From Enoplosus armatus (lineage: Eukaryota; Chordata; Actinopteri; Centrarchiformes; Enoplosidae), in contig NC_092194.1 of assembly GCF_043641665.1 (NCBI RefSeq), positions 19,767,798-19,831,797 of the forward strand: a stretch of DNA of 64,000 nucleotides, written 5' to 3'. A model generated the notes under the pieces. It was not told the DNA's origin and searched no databases. It worked only from the letters and a program-made list of their open reading frames with translations. Below are positions 60,457 through 64,000 of the stretch, in pieces (the stretch's first letter is position 1; every line of letters starts with the position of its first letter). A program made the translations under genes and the position numbers.

Positions 60457-62680
60457 CTGCGGAAAGGATTGAATTCTTTCAAAGTCAAGTTGAATATGTG
60501 GTTTATCGAGACAATTGGCGTCTCAGATGTGTTTCTAAGCTAAACAAAATCCACAATCCCCAACAGGCTGAGGTATTTACATGGCTGTGGTGTCTGAATG
60601 CATGGTTCTTGCATATGTTCGCCGTCAAAATAGCTACTGCTAATAATATGTGTGAATCTAAAACACTCACATTACCGAATGCTACACTTGTGGGTAGGCT
60701 ATGTGTAGTTTTAAAAAGGTAGTTACGCTAACGGTGGCTTGCGTTAGCTCCTGAAGTTTTACGGCAGGATTAGTTACTCTCTGTAGATAATTTATTTATT
60801 AAAGTTTGGTAAAGAGTTAAGCACGGGCATAGGTCTCCATTTGTCCTAAGATGTTGACTATAGACGCTCAGGTTGGTTATTTGCCATCCAAAAGAAAACG
60901 AAATAAAGATTTAAAGCATTTCTATCGTTTGGTGCAGCCGAAAATGTGTACTGAAATAAGCTGTTTTCTTTTCACACTTCGACATGCAAAGACTTTGCTG
61001 GTAGTTTGATATAATATTATTTGATGTGAAGTTTATGCACTTTGACCGTAACATGTGCAACAGCTTTTCTGTCTTTTGTAGCGGGTTAGGGTTAGCATGC
61101 ACACCTGACTGTGAATACAAGTAGTCGCTGACTACTGTTTTTGTGTTTACTGAATAAAGGGCAACACAACGTTTGAGCATTGTATCAGTTTGTGTGTTTT
61201 TTGCTTTGTTTTATTTTTTAACGAAGCAATTAATAATTAACTTTGATCACACCATGAAGAACAGAGCTAAGTTAGCGTATTTTAGGATAAGCCTTTTGTA
61301 GCACAGACAGTTGGAAAATATTAATACACAGGTGAAGCTAAAGTGGAAAAAGAATTCAAGAGTTAAGCAATATACACAAACTTAAGTACAGTCTTAAAGT
61401 TAAGTCGCAGCAGTTTCAGTTTGCAGATCTGATAGAAAGTGTAAGGAGCTTGTTAATATTACTGGAGTACTATTTTACATGTTGTGTCTAATTAAAGTTA
61501 ACACAACGTCCGATTATAATAAAAAAACGTAGTGTCTGCCAACACGCAGCTGAGCCCTTTGTCATCGTTGTCGCGGCTAAATTTGTGTTCGTCAAATAGC
61601 CGAACACAGTGCAGAGACTTCACGCCTCAAAAGTTCGTCATCTTTGGACGAGTGGTGTCTGAGAATCACCTGAGAGACAGAAGAATGACAGAGAGATGAA
61701 CACAGCTCGATTAAGAGCCCAGACACCCGCTAATCCTCCGATTTCGTCGATCGTGTGATTGAAAGAAATTCTGAAGATGAGAGGATTCCCTGCTGTTCTT
61801 TTTAAAATAAAACAAGCACCGAGCAGGACGTCCATGTCTACAGTCTTCGGACTCATTTGTGTGCGGAGCTCTACAAGTAAATGTGAGTTTGTTTGCACGA
61901 ATCTTTCCGTTCTTGGCTCTGGGTGTCTCTCTCACCTCGGGTCGAGTGATTAACGGGTTAAGAACGAATTGAACTCATTTGGTATGTTTTTATTTATTTA
62001 TTTCTTTCTCGTCGTAAGAACTGTGCAGAATGTGTTCTAAGACTTCTACTTTGAAATCTCCCTCCAATGTTTAATTCTAAGGAGATTTCATGAATTGTTC
62101 ATAAAGAAAGCGAGAACATCTGCGGCAGAAACATAACCATATCAAAATTAATTCTATTTATAGACCACTGCAAATAAACACATCCACATAAAAGTGCTTG
62201 GCGGGGAAATGAGGATGGGACCATGTGATATGGATAAAGAAAACAACAAAAAGAGAGAGAGCAAACAAACAGAACTGTAATACAGAATGGGAAGATTAGT
62301 GAAAAGAACCAGGCAAGCTGTTGGCAGGAACAAGGCACAACAAACTGAAGTCTCCGACAGGCGTGTGCTGAGGAAGTCTAACTCCTGACAGCATCGGTCA
62401 CCAGTTTAAACTAATGCCCTCTGGCTGCTGCTTTACTCCTTGAACTGTGGAGGCAGAGAAACATCCATTTATCTCCAGCGCAGCGAGAGATGCACGCAGT
62501 AGTCTGTTAATATCACTGCTACCTTTAAAGAAGTTTTTGTTTAACATCTCTGGACATTTTTTAGCTTTGGCGGTCATTTTCTTATGTTTTATTAAATTTG
62601 AATAATTTTAATTGATTATACCAACACGTTAGAGATGATTTATATTCTAACTGTACACGATAACATCCGAGTTCGAGTCT
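60457..62680. other. DNA upstream of the first visible slc4a11 exon
   Basis: Searched on the minus strand for the missing SLC4A11 N-terminal exon (a product like SIVSGESIRFFVNVNLE) without success. AT-rich, with no supported gene. Confidence 0.5.
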
Positions 62681-62689
62681 GGCTTTCAT

Positions 62690-63250
62690 GCTCGCTTGTG
62701 TTGTTCAGCCTTTACGTGCTCCCGCTGGGAAACACACACACAGGGACCTTGGGACTGATTAACGAGGCTATGCAGATGATATGCAGCTGCAGCTCCATAT
62801 GACGCATTAGTATTAGTCCTATTGATGAATTGGTTCACTGTATGGATCGCAGAATGTGCTGCAGCTGAACAGAGACATAAGATAGAGGTTGAAATTATTG
62901 AAAATTGCAAGTGTTTTTTTTTTTTTATTCTGATTAGATTTTCGTAGTATCGTCCTTTCTCTGTCAGGCAGACTCAAGCCTTCATCACCAGCAGGCTTGA
63001 TTACTGTAATTCTCTCTTGTCTGGTCTACCCTGGAAAGCCTTGAAATGCAGATGATCTAAAATGCAGCAGCAGGTGTCTGAGTCTGAGTCCAGAGGCTTG
63101 AGGACACGTTACACCTGTTTTAAAGTCCCGTCACTGAGAGCAGGACTTTAAAATACTGCTATCGGCTTTTGAATCACTCAACTTGCTGATTTAAAGTACG
63201 GCTCACGGAGGAGGCTGGTCCGTAGAGGCGGAGGTGGGTGTTCCAAAACA
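62690..63250 (+). mobile_element. L2/Rex-type LINE reverse-transcriptase relic
   Basis: Across frame breaks it reads LVLFSLYVLPLG, then the catalytic motif YADD within YADDMQLQL (about 62770-62795), then FITSRLDYCNSLLSGL (about 62978-63025). This is the order found in L2/Rex1 reverse transcriptases. Frameshifts and stops make it non-functional. It may have interrupted the 5' region of slc4a11. Confidence 0.7.
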
Positions 63251-63559
63251 GTAAAGAGTAAGACGGTAAGAAAGTAAGGGGGGGGCAGAGGAGGACTCCT
63301 GCTGTCCTCCTCAGGCCGGGATCTCTTAGATCAATTTAATGTGCTCTCACTTTCATGCTAATCTGTTATTGGCCAAAACATGTGAAATGTTGCTCCAATG
63401 GAGGACGTCCTCGCTAACCAATCAACAACCAGGATGCAATGTTTTAATAAATATTAAAACAATTTAATTTAATATTTTAATATCTTTTATATCTGTATTT
63501 ATTATTTGTATATTGTTTTTCTTTAAAAAAAACAACAACTTCTAATTCTTATCGACACA

Positions 63560-63622
63560 GTGTTGTCTGACTTGTAAATTTCCCCACTGTTGGATTAATA
63601 AAGTCTAAGTCTAAGTCTAATA
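63560..63622 (+). mobile_element. LINE-like 3' tail ending in AGTCTA repeats
   Basis: The segment AAATTTCCCCACTGTTGGAT then TAATAAAGTCTAAGTCTAAG resembles the 3' terminus of abundant fish LINEs that end in a short tandem repeat. It could be the tail of the relic to its left or a separate insertion. Confidence 0.5.
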
Positions 63623-63857
63623 TTGACATTGCGTTGGTCTAATGATAATCTTCACCACTGTGTTGGACACGAGTGTGACGAACTGGCGGAAAAGTGAATT
63701 GCAAACTGCTTTTAAACGCTAAAAATATCCACTTTTCAGATTTACGTTTCCCTTTTTTTCTTTTTCTTAATCAAGCAGCAGCCAGCTACGTGCATTAGCC
63801 AACGCAACAGTTAGCTTGTTGTAGTAGCCCTGACGGACTGTTAAGCTAACAGCGAGA

Positions 63858-63964
63858 ATGGATTTGAACTTGGGGGGGCCCGGCAGGACGTCGGCGGGGG
63901 GCGGACGCAGAGCCACGGGCCTCGCTGCCTCGGCTGTGCGGTTGGATCACTTTTCTGGATGAAG
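63858..63964 (+). other. Possible first exon of an unidentified plus-strand gene
   Basis: A CpG-rich stretch follows a TTAGCTAAC-type promoter word and begins ATGGATTTGAACTTG at 63858. It ends at a strong donor AAG|GTAAAA (63965). The ATG frame gives 34 residues (MDLNLGGPGRTSAGGG...) and meets TGA at 63960, four bases before the donor, so as written it cannot be read through into exon 2. A one-base length difference in the G7 run at 63872-63878 would leave the frame open to the donor. It may therefore be a 5'-UTR exon, an upstream ORF, or a coding exon with a homopolymer error. I do not recognise the peptide. Confidence 0.3.
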
Positions 63965-64000
63965 GTAAAACTGCTTCTCAAGTCAAGTGTTCTCAAAATG

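Noticed and set aside
61638..61898. 86-codon minus-strand frame considered as an slc4a11 5' exon
   Set aside because: Its product does not resemble any SLC4 N-terminus and no coherent splice sites bound it.
60457..64000. Search for the missing SLC4A11 N-terminal exon
   Set aside because: No minus-strand segment resembling the conserved SGESIRFFVNVNLE region was found. It is probably beyond the window.

Overview
The window looks like nuclear DNA of a teleost fish. It has short coding exons with GT/AG splice sites, many (CA)n microsatellites, decayed L2/Rex-type LINE fragments, hAT-like and fold-back MITEs, dispersed repeats I recognise from fish genomes, and three protein genes whose exon products match vertebrate proteins. 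There is no sign of bacterial gene organisation. Nearly all of the longer open frames are by-products of repeats or introns.

Layout. All three identified genes lie on the minus strand, so they read from right to left. (1) eif2ak3 (PERK, the ER-stress eIF2-alpha kinase) is represented only by its 5' end: exon 1 (15464-15771) and exon 2 (4287-4416), separated by an 11-kb intron. The rest should lie left of position 1. A CCAAT-rich promoter occupies about 15790-16400. (2) rpia (ribose-5-phosphate isomerase A) is complete in nine coding exons between 20251 and 23968, and all four expected catalytic residues are present. (3) slc4a11 (SLC4-family membrane transporter) has sixteen exons, 28118-60456, joining in one uninterrupted frame of 761 codons plus a stop. 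The first roughly 100-120 residues are not visible and probably lie right of the window. A seventeenth, 33-bp frame-preserving exon candidate sits at 56140-56172. At the far right a CpG-rich stretch with a strong splice donor (63858-63964) may be the first exon of an unidentified plus-strand gene.

Non-coding content. Intron 1 of eif2ak3 holds a fold-back MITE with piggyBac-like ends, a 12-bp minisatellite, a G-rich tract and four copies of a module pairing a CCAAT box with an RFX-like X-box. The intergenic and intronic DNA carries two hAT-like MITEs (one overlapping an old LINE tail), two diverged copies of an unnamed repeat of about 300 bp, a LINE reverse-transcriptase relic with its YADD motif, several 18-21-bp G or C runs, and about 700 bp of purine-biased DNA. 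Two slc4a11 exons have UG-repeat tracts within about 12 bases of their splice sites.

The three genes do not form a pathway. PERK acts in the ER stress response, RPIA in the cytosolic pentose phosphate pathway and SLC4A11 in membrane transport. In human, EIF2AK3 and RPIA are neighbours but SLC4A11 is on another chromosome, so the right half of this linkage differs from mammals. I found no clearly new biological system. The best candidates for something undescribed are the RFX/CCAAT module series, the 33-bp slc4a11 cassette exon and the UG-repeat-flanked exons.
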